Assembly (NCBI GenBank): GCA_902802355.1
Contig: CADCLU010000001.1
Coordinates: forward strand, 69,533 to 133,532
Length of the DNA: 64,000 nucleotides
Source of the DNA: an uncultured Erysipelotrichaceae bacterium
GTDB lineage: Bacteria > Bacillota_I > Bacilli_A > RFN20 > CAG-826
Reading direction: 5' to 3'
Numbering within the stretch: position 1 is the first letter of the stretch; each line of letters begins with the position of its first letter. A program made the position numbers and the translations under genes. Positions 1 through 8,065 of this stretch are shown here, piece by piece. The notes beneath the pieces are model-generated. The model searched no databases. It was not told the origin of the DNA and worked only from the letters and a program-made list of their open reading frames with translations.

Positions 1-215
1 GAGAGGTCTGGTCCATAGTTCGGAAGAGGGAACTTCTCGAAGGTCTTGAGGGCTTTGAGTCGATATTCAAGCATCCACTCTGGCTCGCCTTTGATCTTCG
101 AGATCTCTCTTACGACCTGTTCGTTAAGACCAACGCCGGTCGAAAAGATTTCCTTCGCATCGGTTTTGAAATTGTATTTGTATTCTTCGTCGAGGAACTT
201 AGTATCTTCTGACAT
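1..215 (-). CDS. sufB: SufB, Fe-S cluster assembly scaffold (N-terminal part)
   Basis: Partial gene: only the first ~71 residues lie in the window, and the rest runs off the left edge. The N-terminus reads MSEDTKFLDEEYKYNFKT, followed by a GVGLNEQVVREISKIKGEPE segment and a W-M-L-E-Y-R-L-K-A-L-K block ending in F-P-L-P-N-Y-G-P-D. This is the characteristic SufB opening (the KGEPxWML stretch). SufB forms the SufBCD scaffold on which [Fe-S] clusters are built from SufS/SufU sulfur. The ATG at 215 lies one base after the sufU stop (TGA-T-ATG), so it is the last visible gene of the suf operon and probably translationally coupled to sufU. Confidence 0.9.
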   Translation of the reverse strand, partial: MSEDTKFLDEEYKYNFKTDAKEIFSTGVGLNEQVVREISKIKGEPEWMLEYRLKALKTFEKFPLPNYGPDL

Positions 216-216
216 A

Positions 217-666
217 TCAGTTGCCTTTCTTTTCTTCGGCCTCAAGCATCTCTTTGATAGCTGTCCAACCCATGGTTGCGCAGTGGATTCTTGCGGCCTG
301 CTTGCCCGTATTCATGAACACGATGGCCTCATCGAGGACTGAATCGTCGTATTCCTTCTCATCAATCATCTTGAGGTATTGCTCGATCATGTATAAAGAG
401 TCTTTATAGTCCTTGCCGATGCACTGCTCACAGACAATGTCTGTGGAAGCGGTTGAAATCGTGCAAGCGGTGCCTTCCCACATGGCGTCGACAACTTTGC
501 CATTAGACGACTTTAAATAGATATCGATGTCATCGATGCAGTTTACAGCGCTCGAATGGGTCTTGGTGTATCCTTCGCCAGTAGGCACTCCTTTGTGGCG
601 AGGGTTTGAATAGTGATCCATGATGATCTCACGCATCATCTGGGGATTAAGCTCAAAAGTAGGCAT
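217..666 (-). CDS. sufU: SufU, zinc-dependent sulfurtransferase partner of SufS
   Basis: 149 aa, close to Bacillus SufU (~147 aa). SufU accepts persulfide sulfur from the cysteine desulfurase SufS and hands it to the SufBCD scaffold. The expected ligand cysteines are visible: SAVNCIDDIDIYL (Cys plus Asp), EGTACTISTASTD (Cys in the second loop) and RIHCATMGW (third Cys near the C-terminus). The YSNPRHKG motif near residue 20 is typical of the IscU/SufU family. The gene overlaps the end of sufS by 14 bp, which suggests translational coupling. Confidence 0.93.
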   Translation of the reverse strand: MPTFELNPQMMREIIMDHYSNPRHKGVPTGEGYTKTHSSAVNCIDDIDIYLKSSNGKVVDAMWEGTACTISTASTDIVCEQCIGKDYKDSLYMIEQYLKMIDEKEYDDSVLDEAIVFMNTGKQAARIHCATMGWTAIKEMLEAEEKKGN

Positions 667-1882
667 CTAAGAACTCCTTTCCATGTTTGACGGCATCAAC
701 GAGAGCGTCGATGTCCTCTTTAGTCGTGTAGAAGTAGAAACTCGCGCGGACGGTCGCTGGCGTGCCAAGGAAATCGTTAAGGATCTTGGCGCAGTGATTG
801 CCAGAGCGGCAGGCGATTCCTTTGCTGTTAAGGAATGTCGCTGCATCCTGAGCGAAAACATCTTTGATGTTGAAGGTGACGATGCCCGCTTCGGAATCGG
901 CGTTATAGATAGTGACGTTTCCAGTCTTCTCTAACTGTTCAACCGCGTATTTCTTGAGGGCTTTCTCGTGCTCGTTTATGTTATCAAGGCCGATGTTCAT
1001 GATGTATTTCACAGCGGCATCGAGGCCGATGATTCCCTCGAGGTTGAGGGTGCCCGCTTCGAATTTGACAGGAGCTTCTAAGTAAGAAGCCTCACCGCAC
1101 ATATTGAACTTCGCGTTCATTCCGCCGCCAGTCATGAATGGATCGGTCTTCTGAAGAAGATCGAATTTGCCATAGAGGACTCCGACGCCGGTTGGGCCAC
1201 ACATCTTGTGTCCGCTCATGGAGAGGAAGTCGCAATCAAGATCTTTGACGTCGATCTTCATATGAGGAACGGACTGGGCGCCATCGACGACGATGATCGC
1301 GCCATGCTTGTGGGCGATTGCAGCGAGTTCTTTGATAGGTGTTACGTAACCAAGGACATTGGTGACCTGGGCCACCGCAATGATCTTGGTCTTTGAGCTG
1401 ATGGTCTTCTCGAGGTTCTCGGCGGTAAGTCTTCCTTCTTTGGTAAGAGGAATGAATCTAGTTACGGCGCCGGTCATCTCGCAGACCTTGTACCAAGGGA
1501 GGACGTTTGAGGCGTGCTCCGCTTCGGTAAGGAGAATCTCATCTCCTTCTTTGAGGTATTTGGCCGCATAGCCAAAGGCTACTTGGTTGATGGACATGGT
1601 GGTTCCAGCTGTGAAAACGATCTCTTTCGGCTCGGCATTCAAAAGGCTTGCGAGAGTCTTTCTCGCTTCCATGATCTTGGTATCCATATTGAAGCAAAGA
1701 TCATAGTCTCCGCGATGGGAGTTAGAGGTCTCATGGGTGTAGTACTTCGAGACTGCCTCAAGGACGCAAAGCGGCTTGAAAGTGGTTGATGCGTTGTCTA
1801 ACCAAACGAGTGGTTTACCCTGCATCTTGATGCCGTTAGTTAGCATCGGGAAATCGTTTCTCAAAAGCTTGGAATCAATCAT
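653..1882 (-). CDS. sufS: SufS, PLP-dependent cysteine desulfurase
   Basis: 409 aa, normal length for a class II cysteine desulfurase of the SUF system. It removes sulfur from L-cysteine as an enzyme-bound persulfide. Visible motifs are the PLP-binding lysine in SMSGHKMCGPTGVGVLYG, the DGAQSVPHMKIDV block that holds the cofactor, and the catalytic cysteine loop near residue 375 (CRSGNHCAKI). The start ATG lies 2 bp after the sufD stop. It sits third in the sufC-D-S-U-B operon, the usual Firmicutes order. Confidence 0.95.
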   Translation of the reverse strand: MIDSKLLRNDFPMLTNGIKMQGKPLVWLDNASTTFKPLCVLEAVSKYYTHETSNSHRGDYDLCFNMDTKIMEARKTLASLLNAEPKEIVFTAGTTMSINQVAFGYAAKYLKEGDEILLTEAEHASNVLPWYKVCEMTGAVTRFIPLTKEGRLTAENLEKTISSKTKIIAVAQVTNVLGYVTPIKELAAIAHKHGAIIVVDGAQSVPHMKIDVKDLDCDFLSMSGHKMCGPTGVGVLYGKFDLLQKTDPFMTGGGMNAKFNMCGEASYLEAPVKFEAGTLNLEGIIGLDAAVKYIMNIGLDNINEHEKALKKYAVEQLEKTGNVTIYNADSEAGIVTFNIKDVFAQDAATFLNSKGIACRSGNHCAKILNDFLGTPATVRASFYFYTTKEDIDALVDAVKHGKEFLDAYF

Positions 1883-1884
1883 TC

Positions 1885-2574
1885 CTAGAAGCCTCCTTCG
1901 ATGATGGAATCAATGCGGTTTTTCACATTTTCATCGGCAAATCCCGCCTCAATTGGCTTGAGATAGCCTGCTGCGATGAGTCGTTTTGCCTCCTCTAAAG
2001 AGACTCCGCGGCTCTGGAGATAATAAAGGTGTTCCTCGTTAAGACGACCAACGACGGCGGCGTGCGAAGCGCTGACGTCATTGTCATCGATAACAAGGGC
2101 TGGGGAAGCGACGCCATCGCTCTTCGGATCGAAGACGATGATCTTCGCGACCTGTTTGGTATTGGTTTTGACCGCACCCTTCTTGATGGTGCCGGTGCCT
2201 TTGAAAATAAGGCGGCTCTCATCTTTGGTGATGCCGTAGTTGGACATCGTTGCGGTCGTGTGTGGCGCACTATGGATGACGGAAGTGATGAACTCCTTCT
2301 TAGCATCCTTCATGCCCATTGAGGAAAGGCGCCAATTGCATTCGGCACCCTCTTCGAGAAGCTCAACCAACACCTCAACCTTCCCTTGGAAGACGCTGAA
2401 ATCAGCCATGTAGGCTTCAAAGTCAGCATCGCGATGGACTTTGACGACGATCTTCGAATTCTGAAGTTTCTCAAAGGTAGCGATGTTGAGGGTCAAAACA
2501 GTGTCTTCTGGCACATCGATGGTTAACGATGCAGGAAGATTGTCAACGTAGGAAAGAACTTTCTCACTTCTCAT
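1885..2574 (-). CDS. sufD: SufD, short form of the SUF scaffold subunit
   Basis: 229 aa, about half the usual ~430 aa of SufD. It keeps the beta-helix core and the C-terminal helical part, recognisable from SASHAAVVGRLNEEHLYYLQ and the following SRGVSLEEAKRLIAAGYL, both typical of the SufB/SufD family. SufD pairs with SufB and binds SufC in the SufBC2D complex. The N-terminal helical domain is missing. The gene overlaps the end of sufC by 11 bp, so there is no room for a longer N-terminus in this frame without running deep into sufC. The short form therefore looks genuine rather than a wrong start. Confidence 0.88.
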   Translation of the reverse strand: MRSEKVLSYVDNLPASLTIDVPEDTVLTLNIATFEKLQNSKIVVKVHRDADFEAYMADFSVFQGKVEVLVELLEEGAECNWRLSSMGMKDAKKEFITSVIHSAPHTTATMSNYGITKDESRLIFKGTGTIKKGAVKTNTKQVAKIIVFDPKSDGVASPALVIDDNDVSASHAAVVGRLNEEHLYYLQSRGVSLEEAKRLIAAGYLKPIEAGFADENVKNRIDSIIEGGF

Positions 2575-3394
2575 TTTTGACTGCTTCTCTTGTAGCGCAT
2601 ACGCCGATCGAGACCTCGTTCATCGGGGCATTGATCTCTTTGGCGATTTCGATTCCGAGCTCATTCTTGATCCACTCGTAACCTTCGGTGTCGACGCGTT
2701 TGATGATCTCTGGACCACCATCGACGACGATTTTACCGTTGATGAGGATGACGGCTCTGGTCGGTTTGATGAGGTCAAGAAGTCTCGCATAGTGGGAGAT
2801 GACAAGAAGTCCCGCTCCCCTTTCGTGCTCTTCGTTGATGACATCGGAGACGGTGTTGATGGCGTCGACATCCAAGCCGGAGTCGATTTCGTCAAGCATG
2901 GCGAACCTTGGTTTGAGGAGTCTCATCTGAAGGATCTCGTTACGTTTCTTTTCGCCGCCAGAGAAACCTTCGTTGAGGTTACGCTTGTTCATCTCGAATG
3001 GGATGCCGACCTCTTTGTAGGCTTTTTCGAGTTCGCGGTAGAACTGGAAAAGGGCCATTGGTTTTTCGCGGTGAGAATTCATGGCCGCTTTATAGAAATC
3101 CGCGCTATTGAGCCCAGGGATTTCGGCTGGGTACTGCATGCCAAGGAATAATCCTAACTGGCTGCGTTTATCTGGGGATAAGGCCAAGACATCCTGGCCG
3201 TCGAATGTAATAGAGCCTCCATCAACTGTGAATTTTGGATCACCCATGATGACGGCGAGGAGAGTACTCTTGCCATGTCCATTAGGACCGAGCAATGCAA
3301 CGGTTTCACCTTCATCAAGCTCGAGGTTCAAACCTCTGAGAATCGATGTTCCTTTAACTGAGACGTATAGGTCTTTGATAATTAGTTTTGCCAT
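2564..3394 (-). CDS. sufC: SufC, ABC-type ATPase of the SUF complex
   Basis: 276 aa. SufC is the soluble ATPase that drives conformational change in SufBC2D. Walker A is GPNGHGKST, the signature is FSGGEKKRNEI, and Walker B is FAMLDEIDSGLDVDA with the catalytic Glu and the usual SufC D-loop. It is about 25 residues longer than typical SufC (~250 aa). The extra C-terminal tail (ending ATREAVKNEK) overlaps the sufD start. A good Shine-Dalgarno (AGGAGG, 5 nt before ATG) and an upstream promoter mark this as the first gene of the suf operon. Confidence 0.95.
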   Translation of the reverse strand: MAKLIIKDLYVSVKGTSILRGLNLELDEGETVALLGPNGHGKSTLLAVIMGDPKFTVDGGSITFDGQDVLALSPDKRSQLGLFLGMQYPAEIPGLNSADFYKAAMNSHREKPMALFQFYRELEKAYKEVGIPFEMNKRNLNEGFSGGEKKRNEILQMRLLKPRFAMLDEIDSGLDVDAINTVSDVINEEHERGAGLLVISHYARLLDLIKPTRAVILINGKIVVDGGPEIIKRVDTEGYEWIKNELGIEIAKEINAPMNEVSIGVCATREAVKNEK

Positions 3395-3418
3395 AGCAAC
3401 CTCCTAAAAGGCGTGATT

Positions 3419-3447
3419 ATTCTAAAACCCTTTCCAAGAAGTAACAA
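3419..3447 (-). promoter_or_regulatory. Putative promoter of the suf operon
   Basis: On the minus strand TTGTTA (3442-3447) and TAGAAT (3419-3424) are separated by exactly 17 bp. They lie just upstream of the sufC ribosome-binding site. The spacing and the -10 box fit a housekeeping sigma-A promoter; the -35 box is only a fair match. Confidence 0.45.
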
Positions 3448-3538
3448 TCAAAGCTATAAAAAATGTTACAAACACCCATAAAAAACATAGTTTTTGGGAT
3501 AATCTTCGGCATCATCGCGATTATGAGTAATTTTCCTG

Positions 3539-3567
3539 TTGCACCAATTCTCTTAAGAGAATAGAAT
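3539..3567 (+). promoter_or_regulatory. Putative promoter of the foldase lipoprotein operon, with a palindrome in the spacer
   Basis: TTGCAC (3539-3544) and TAGAAT (3562-3567) are 17 bp apart on the plus strand, upstream of the lipoprotein gene at 3609. The spacer contains a perfect 16-bp palindrome, ATTCTCTTAAGAGAAT (3547-3562), that touches the -10 box and could be an operator. The ribosome-binding site AAGGAGG (3587-3593) is unusually far (15 nt) from the ATG, and no other in-frame start lies closer. Confidence 0.45.
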
Positions 3568-3608
3568 TTTCTAGCATCGTTTGTGCAAGGAGGAACGAGT
3601 CCACACTT

Positions 3609-5870
3609 ATGAAGAAAACGAAATGTGCTCTCGGCCTGGTTGCGTTTGCTACCTCCATAATGGCCTTATCTGGCTGTTCTGGAGCCACCGCTAGCAAAGA
3701 TGGCGTCATCATGACCTACACCGACGCCAACGGAAACCGCACCAGCTATACGGCCGAGGACTTGCTCAAGAACTATCAGTCTTACAGCAGTTCTTTGAGC
3801 AGTGAATTTGACAAGATCTATGAAGTTCTTGTCCGTCATTACTATGACCAGGACGCACAGTCCACTAAATTAGCTTCCCTCAAAGCGGAAGCCACCAATA
3901 AGGTTTTGTCCGACAAGCAGAAAGCCGAAAAGAACGCTGCTAACAACAAGACCTCTTATGAAGCCGAATTCCAGACCTATTTGGATGCGGCTGGCGCTGA
4001 CAACGTCGATGAGCTCTATCAGAAATATCTCTACGACGAAGAAAAGGCCGATTTCCAGAACGAAATCTATAACACCTACGGCACCGGAGACGACAGCGTC
4101 AACGGTTACGTCGCCATGAAAGACGGCTACTACAAGACCGGCAACGAACTCAAGGAAGCCTTCCCAGAATCCAAAGAAGGCGCTGAATTCGTTTGGGGTC
4201 GTGGTTCCGAAGGCTGGCTTGGCACCCAGATGCCATACCACATCCGCCACATCCTCATCAAACTTGCTGGCGGCGGCGACAAGAAATACGCCCAGGATAG
4301 AATCGCTGAAACCGCTAACGAAGGTGGCGAGACGACCAAGCTCACCTCTACCCTCTTCCGTTTAGCTGGCGCCACCATCGGAGCTGATGGCAAACTTACC
4401 ACCGACACCGATCGTTGGACCTTTGGTTCCATCGCCAAGAGCTTCTCTGACGATGAAGGCAGCGCCAAGAACTTCGGCGAATACGGCATCATGGAAAAGA
4501 CCATGGCCCAGGACCTTGTCCACGAATTCAAACTTGGCACCTATGCCTTTGAATCCCTTTATAGCGCGAGAGAAAAAGCCTCTTCCGAAGCCTACAAGCT
4601 TATGCCAGGCCTTGAAGAAGAAGCCACCAGTGCTGCTGACATCGATAACAAGCAGACCCTTCTCGACAGCAACACCACAGTCCATGACTACTTTGCAAAC
4701 TTCGATGATGATAACGACGGCATTGCCGACGGTGTAGGTCAGATTCCGTTCGGCGCCGCTATTGCCTTATATGATACTAAGAAGGTCGTCACTGATGCCG
4801 CTGGTAACCCAGTCTGGAATGACAATCAGGATTCCTTCTATCCAAGAAACGTCATCTACAACAAGTACTTCAACAAACACAACGTCTGCGTCATCACTCC
4901 AAACGTCATCGGCAGCAACTACAAGAGCGCCCTTCTTGACGATACGAGCAAAACCGCAGCCGCCGGCATCTTAGCTGGATATCAGTTAAGCGCTGATGGA
5001 AAGAGCGTTACCGCCGAAGACTTCAAGGGTTCCTATAGCACCCAGCTTGGTGCCCTCCCAGGATTCAGCGTCGATACCACCAACGTCCTCACCGGTGCTG
5101 ACTTCCAACACAACGTTCTCACCAACGAAAAAGGTCAGGTCATCTTAGCCGTGAGAGCCGGTGCTGGTTCTAGCTACCAAGGCATCCACTTCATGACCGT
5201 CGAGAGAAGCGCCCTCAACAAGTATGGCCTTAAGCTCGATGGCAATAAGTATGTCGAAGCCACCGCTGCCGATCTTGGCAACGTCACTGCCCTTGGCACC
5301 GTCAACGGCAAGGCCGTCGAGAAGATCGCCTACACCGGAGCCGCCACTTCCTTAAGCGACTACTACACCCCATATTCACCAAACGAAGTCGACTATCCAA
5401 AGTATGACGACACCAAAGCCGTCAACACCTACGTCAACTTCAACAAGACCGAAACCAGCGACTGGTCCGACCGTGTTAAGACCATCACTGGCGCTATCAC
5501 CGGTTTCAACGGCAACCTCAACACCTACTACTTCCAGAGACTTTGCGAGAGCGGTGCCATCACCTTCGCCGACAAAGACCTTGAAGCTTCCATCAAGAAC
5601 TACTCTGTCACCAAACGTCAGAGCACCGTCGATGACAACTTCGAGACCTGGAAGAGAAACTGGCTTGAATACGCCGAAATGCTTGAAGCCCAGCAAGCCG
5701 CCCGTTTCGATAACTTCGGAACCATCAAAGGCGAGCTTATCACTGAGTTAGCCGCTATCTCTTATAGCCAAGCCAACCAGGATGTCCAGAACCTTGACGT
5801 CACCGTCGCCGGCACCACCAACTTAGCCGGACTTTGGAAGGAAGGAGGAGCCTGCTACTATGGCAAATAA
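3609..5870 (+). CDS. Large lipoprotein with parvulin-type (PrsA-like) peptidyl-prolyl isomerase domain
   Basis: 753 aa. The signal peptide ends in a lipobox (MALSGCSG), so the mature protein should be anchored outside the membrane by a lipidated Cys. Around residues 205-310 a parvulin signature is visible: PYHIRHILIKLAGG, then a FGSIAKSFSDDEGSAKNFGE block and a VHEFKLGTYAFE segment, matching the order of the PpiC/PrsA rotamase domain with an insertion. It is much longer than Bacillus PrsA (~290 aa); the C-terminal half is not recognised. It overlaps the next lipoprotein gene by 11 bp. Codons are strongly biased to C in third position, which suggests high expression. Probable role: an extracytoplasmic folding factor (inference). 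Confidence 0.75.
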   Translation: MKKTKCALGLVAFATSIMALSGCSGATASKDGVIMTYTDANGNRTSYTAEDLLKNYQSYSSSLSSEFDKIYEVLVRHYYDQDAQSTKLASLKAEATNKVLSDKQKAEKNAANNKTSYEAEFQTYLDAAGADNVDELYQKYLYDEEKADFQNEIYNTYGTGDDSVNGYVAMKDGYYKTGNELKEAFPESKEGAEFVWGRGSEGWLGTQMPYHIRHILIKLAGGGDKKYAQDRIAETANEGGETTKLTSTLFRLAGATIGADGKLTTDTDRWTFGSIAKSFSDDEGSAKNFGEYGIMEKTMAQDLVHEFKLGTYAFESLYSAREKASSEAYKLMPGLEEEATSAADIDNKQTLLDSNTTVHDYFANFDDDNDGIADGVGQIPFGAAIALYDTKKVVTDAAGNPVWNDNQDSFYPRNVIYNKYFNKHNVCVITPNVIGSNYKSALLDDTSKTAAAGILAGYQLSADGKSVTAEDFKGSYSTQLGALPGFSVDTTNVLTGADFQHNVLTNEKGQVILAVRAGAGSSYQGIHFMTVERSALNKYGLKLDGNKYVEATAADLGNVTALGTVNGKAVEKIAYTGAATSLSDYYTPYSPNEVDYPKYDDTKAVNTYVNFNKTETSDWSDRVKTITGAITGFNGNLNTYYFQRLCESGAITFADKDLEASIKNYSVTKRQSTVDDNFETWKRNWLEYAEMLEAQQAARFDNFGTIKGELITELAAISYSQANQDVQNLDVTVAGTTNLAGLWKEGGACYYGK

Positions 5871-7542
5871 ATTTAAAAAGGTCTTAACCTTAAGCGCTGC
5901 TACTTTAGCGCTTGGACTCACCAGCTGCGACCAAATCGAAGCTAAGCTCCCAGAAGACGCTGAAGTCCTCACCTTCACTGACAAAGAAGAGGTTTACAAC
6001 AACCAGCTTTCCAAGATCTATGACGCTCTCGTCACTTCCGGTGACACCAACTCCCAGCGTATCCTCAACAACATCCTTTATCTTTATAGCGAGGCCGTCT
6101 TCGGTTCCTTCTATGATGTGATGGATGGCACCACTGTTGCCGAGTACGGCATCAAGAGCGCTGTCGAGGGTGGCCAGGATGGCGCTGCCTTCAGTGCCTA
6201 CATCGAAGCCCACAAATCCATGCAGGTCATGGAGAATGGCAGCCTCGACAAAGCCAAGAGCTTCACCAAGGTCAAGAACCTCTACGCCGAGATCGTCGGA
6301 CGTATCTACAAACAGTTCTACAGCTACATCCTCGATGCCTCTTATCAGGACAGATCCCGTTTCTGCGAGGAGAAGTTCTACCAGGCTCAGGTCAAGAACT
6401 ACTATGACCTCGGAGCCGCCTACTACACCACTGACGAGGCCAACTACTATGTCCCAGTCAATGGCGCATTCCGTCTTGATGACACTTATACCGCTGACGA
6501 TCAGCTCAAGGATTACTACAAAGATCTCTTCGCCACCTATAAGAACTTCATCGAGCTCAGCATCCTCCCAGACATCTATAGAAGCGAATTAACCGCTCAG
6601 TACCTCTACACCCAGAACATCTACCAGATCCGTAACACCATGGCTCGTAAGATCGACTATGTCGCTCTCCAAGAGAACAGTGACTATAACGGTAAGGTCA
6701 AAGACTTGATGAACGCCTACTGCAAGCTCGTCGTCAACGCGGGCAAGCAGGATACCTATGGCTTCACCTGGTTAGACAGAGTCAACAAAGGCGCTGAAGC
6801 CGATATCATCGCTGACCCAATGGCCCAGGCCCTCTACACCGAGGCTGGCTGGACCCTCAGGAACATCGTTGTCGGCGGAACCACCTACGACTACTACTGC
6901 GAATCCGTCTTCGGAACTACCTGCCTTAAGTATCAGAAGCTCCTTGATAAGACCACCCGTGATGAGAGTGATCTCGCTTCCATCGAAAGCGACTTCACCG
7001 GCAGCGGAGCCTACACCAAGGAAACCGGCTTCAAAATCAAGGTCAACCAGCTCCTTGCTGACAACAACACCGAGTATGATTGGTACACCTCCGGCGCTCT
7101 CAATGGCATCCCATCCGAAATGGCCACCCGTGCCTTCAAGATCCAGGTCGCCAATGAGCTCGATGACGATGACGCCACCGAGAAGTATCTCCGCAAGATC
7201 GCCGATGACGGTGCCACCTCCAAGAACGCTTACTTAATGCCAGCCAACTACGAGACCGGCACCGAGTACCCATATCTTGTCCAGGACAATGGCAAGTACT
7301 ACATCATCAAGGTTGAGGAAGCCACCAAGGCCGCTAAGCTCAACAGCTCCTACGAGAAAGACTACTACGGCGATGAAAAAGCCGAGATCGTCGCCCGTAA
7401 GATCGCTTACGCTCTTAGCAGCTCCGACACCTGGAAGAAAGCCGCCAACACCTACTATGTTGAGCAGATGGCTGTCATCTTCCACGATGATTACGTCCTC
7501 GAATACTTCGAGCACACCTTCCCAGAGATCTTCGACAACTAA
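5860..7542 (+). CDS. Large lipoprotein, companion of the foldase lipoprotein
   Basis: 560 aa with a lipoprotein signal peptide (LALGLTSCDQ). The first ~80 mature residues resemble the start of the preceding protein (a short propeptide, then an xLSKIYDALV segment, compare FDKIYEVLV). This suggests two paralogues that resemble the helical N-terminal part of SurA/PrsA-type chaperones. No parvulin HILI signature is visible, so it may be a chaperone-only partner. A late segment (YPYLVQDNGKYYIIKVEEAT) resembles the conserved end of PPIase-like domains. It is encoded in one operon with the preceding gene (11-bp overlap) and followed by a strong terminator. Function is inferred only. Confidence 0.65.
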   Translation: MANKFKKVLTLSAATLALGLTSCDQIEAKLPEDAEVLTFTDKEEVYNNQLSKIYDALVTSGDTNSQRILNNILYLYSEAVFGSFYDVMDGTTVAEYGIKSAVEGGQDGAAFSAYIEAHKSMQVMENGSLDKAKSFTKVKNLYAEIVGRIYKQFYSYILDASYQDRSRFCEEKFYQAQVKNYYDLGAAYYTTDEANYYVPVNGAFRLDDTYTADDQLKDYYKDLFATYKNFIELSILPDIYRSELTAQYLYTQNIYQIRNTMARKIDYVALQENSDYNGKVKDLMNAYCKLVVNAGKQDTYGFTWLDRVNKGAEADIIADPMAQALYTEAGWTLRNIVVGGTTYDYYCESVFGTTCLKYQKLLDKTTRDESDLASIESDFTGSGAYTKETGFKIKVNQLLADNNTEYDWYTSGALNGIPSEMATRAFKIQVANELDDDDATEKYLRKIADDGATSKNAYLMPANYETGTEYPYLVQDNGKYYIIKVEEATKAAKLNSSYEKDYYGDEKAEIVARKIAYALSSSDTWKKAANTYYVEQMAVIFHDDYVLEYFEHTFPEIFDN

Positions 7543-7561
7543 GTCTTAGAATCAAAAAATT

Positions 7562-7587
7562 GAGGCGGTTCTTCCGCCTCTTTTTTT
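7562..7587 (+). terminator. Intrinsic terminator of the lipoprotein operon
   Basis: Perfect 7-bp GC-rich stem GAGGCGG / CCGCCTC with a TTCTT loop, followed directly by seven T residues. Confidence 0.92.
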
Positions 7588-7640
7588 ATATCTATTATTA
7601 ATAAGGATATATAATTACTTAGAACATTCGAGGTTACATT

Positions 7641-8063
7641 ATGAAAGACGTATTTTGCCGTATCATCGATGGGGAGATCCCATCAACCAAGGTCTATGAG
7701 GATGATGACGTTCTCGCCATCCTAGACATCTCCCAGACCACGAAAGGGCACACTCTCGTCATTCCTAAGAAACACTATGATAACTTCTTAGCGTGTCCTC
7801 TAGAGACCATGGAAAAGGTCATGGCCGTCGCTCAGAGAATCGGACAGGCTGAGATGGGGGTCTTAGGCGCTAAAGGCGTCAATATCCTCACTAACGTCGG
7901 AGAAGTAGCAGGACAAAGCGTCAACCACTTCCACGTCCACGTCATCCCTCGCTATATCGGAGGCGAAGGTGGCTTCCAGATCACCATGAAAGGACAAGAC
8001 ACATCCGGAATGGATTTGCCTCGCCTTGCTATGAAGATCTCCAAAGAGCTTAAAAACGAATAA
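7641..8063 (+). CDS. HIT family nucleotide hydrolase (Hint-like)
   Basis: 140 aa. The histidine-triad motif VNHFHVHVIPRY near residue 96 and the N-terminal CRIIDGEIPSTKVYEDDDVL block are diagnostic of the HIT/Hint branch, which cleaves AMP-lysine-like and dinucleoside substrates. A TATAAT box at 7610-7615 lies upstream, between this gene and the preceding terminator. The stop codon is only 2 bp from the stop of the convergent yhaM gene, with no terminator between them. Confidence 0.92.
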   Translation: MKDVFCRIIDGEIPSTKVYEDDDVLAILDISQTTKGHTLVIPKKHYDNFLACPLETMEKVMAVAQRIGQAEMGVLGAKGVNILTNVGEVAGQSVNHFHVHVIPRYIGGEGGFQITMKGQDTSGMDLPRLAMKISKELKNE

Positions 8064-8065
8064 TA

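Noticed and set aside
4130-4740. Long antisense and shifted reading frames inside the lipoprotein genes
   Set aside because: They are by-products of strong C-ending codon bias in the true frames; they lack ribosome-binding sites and domain content.
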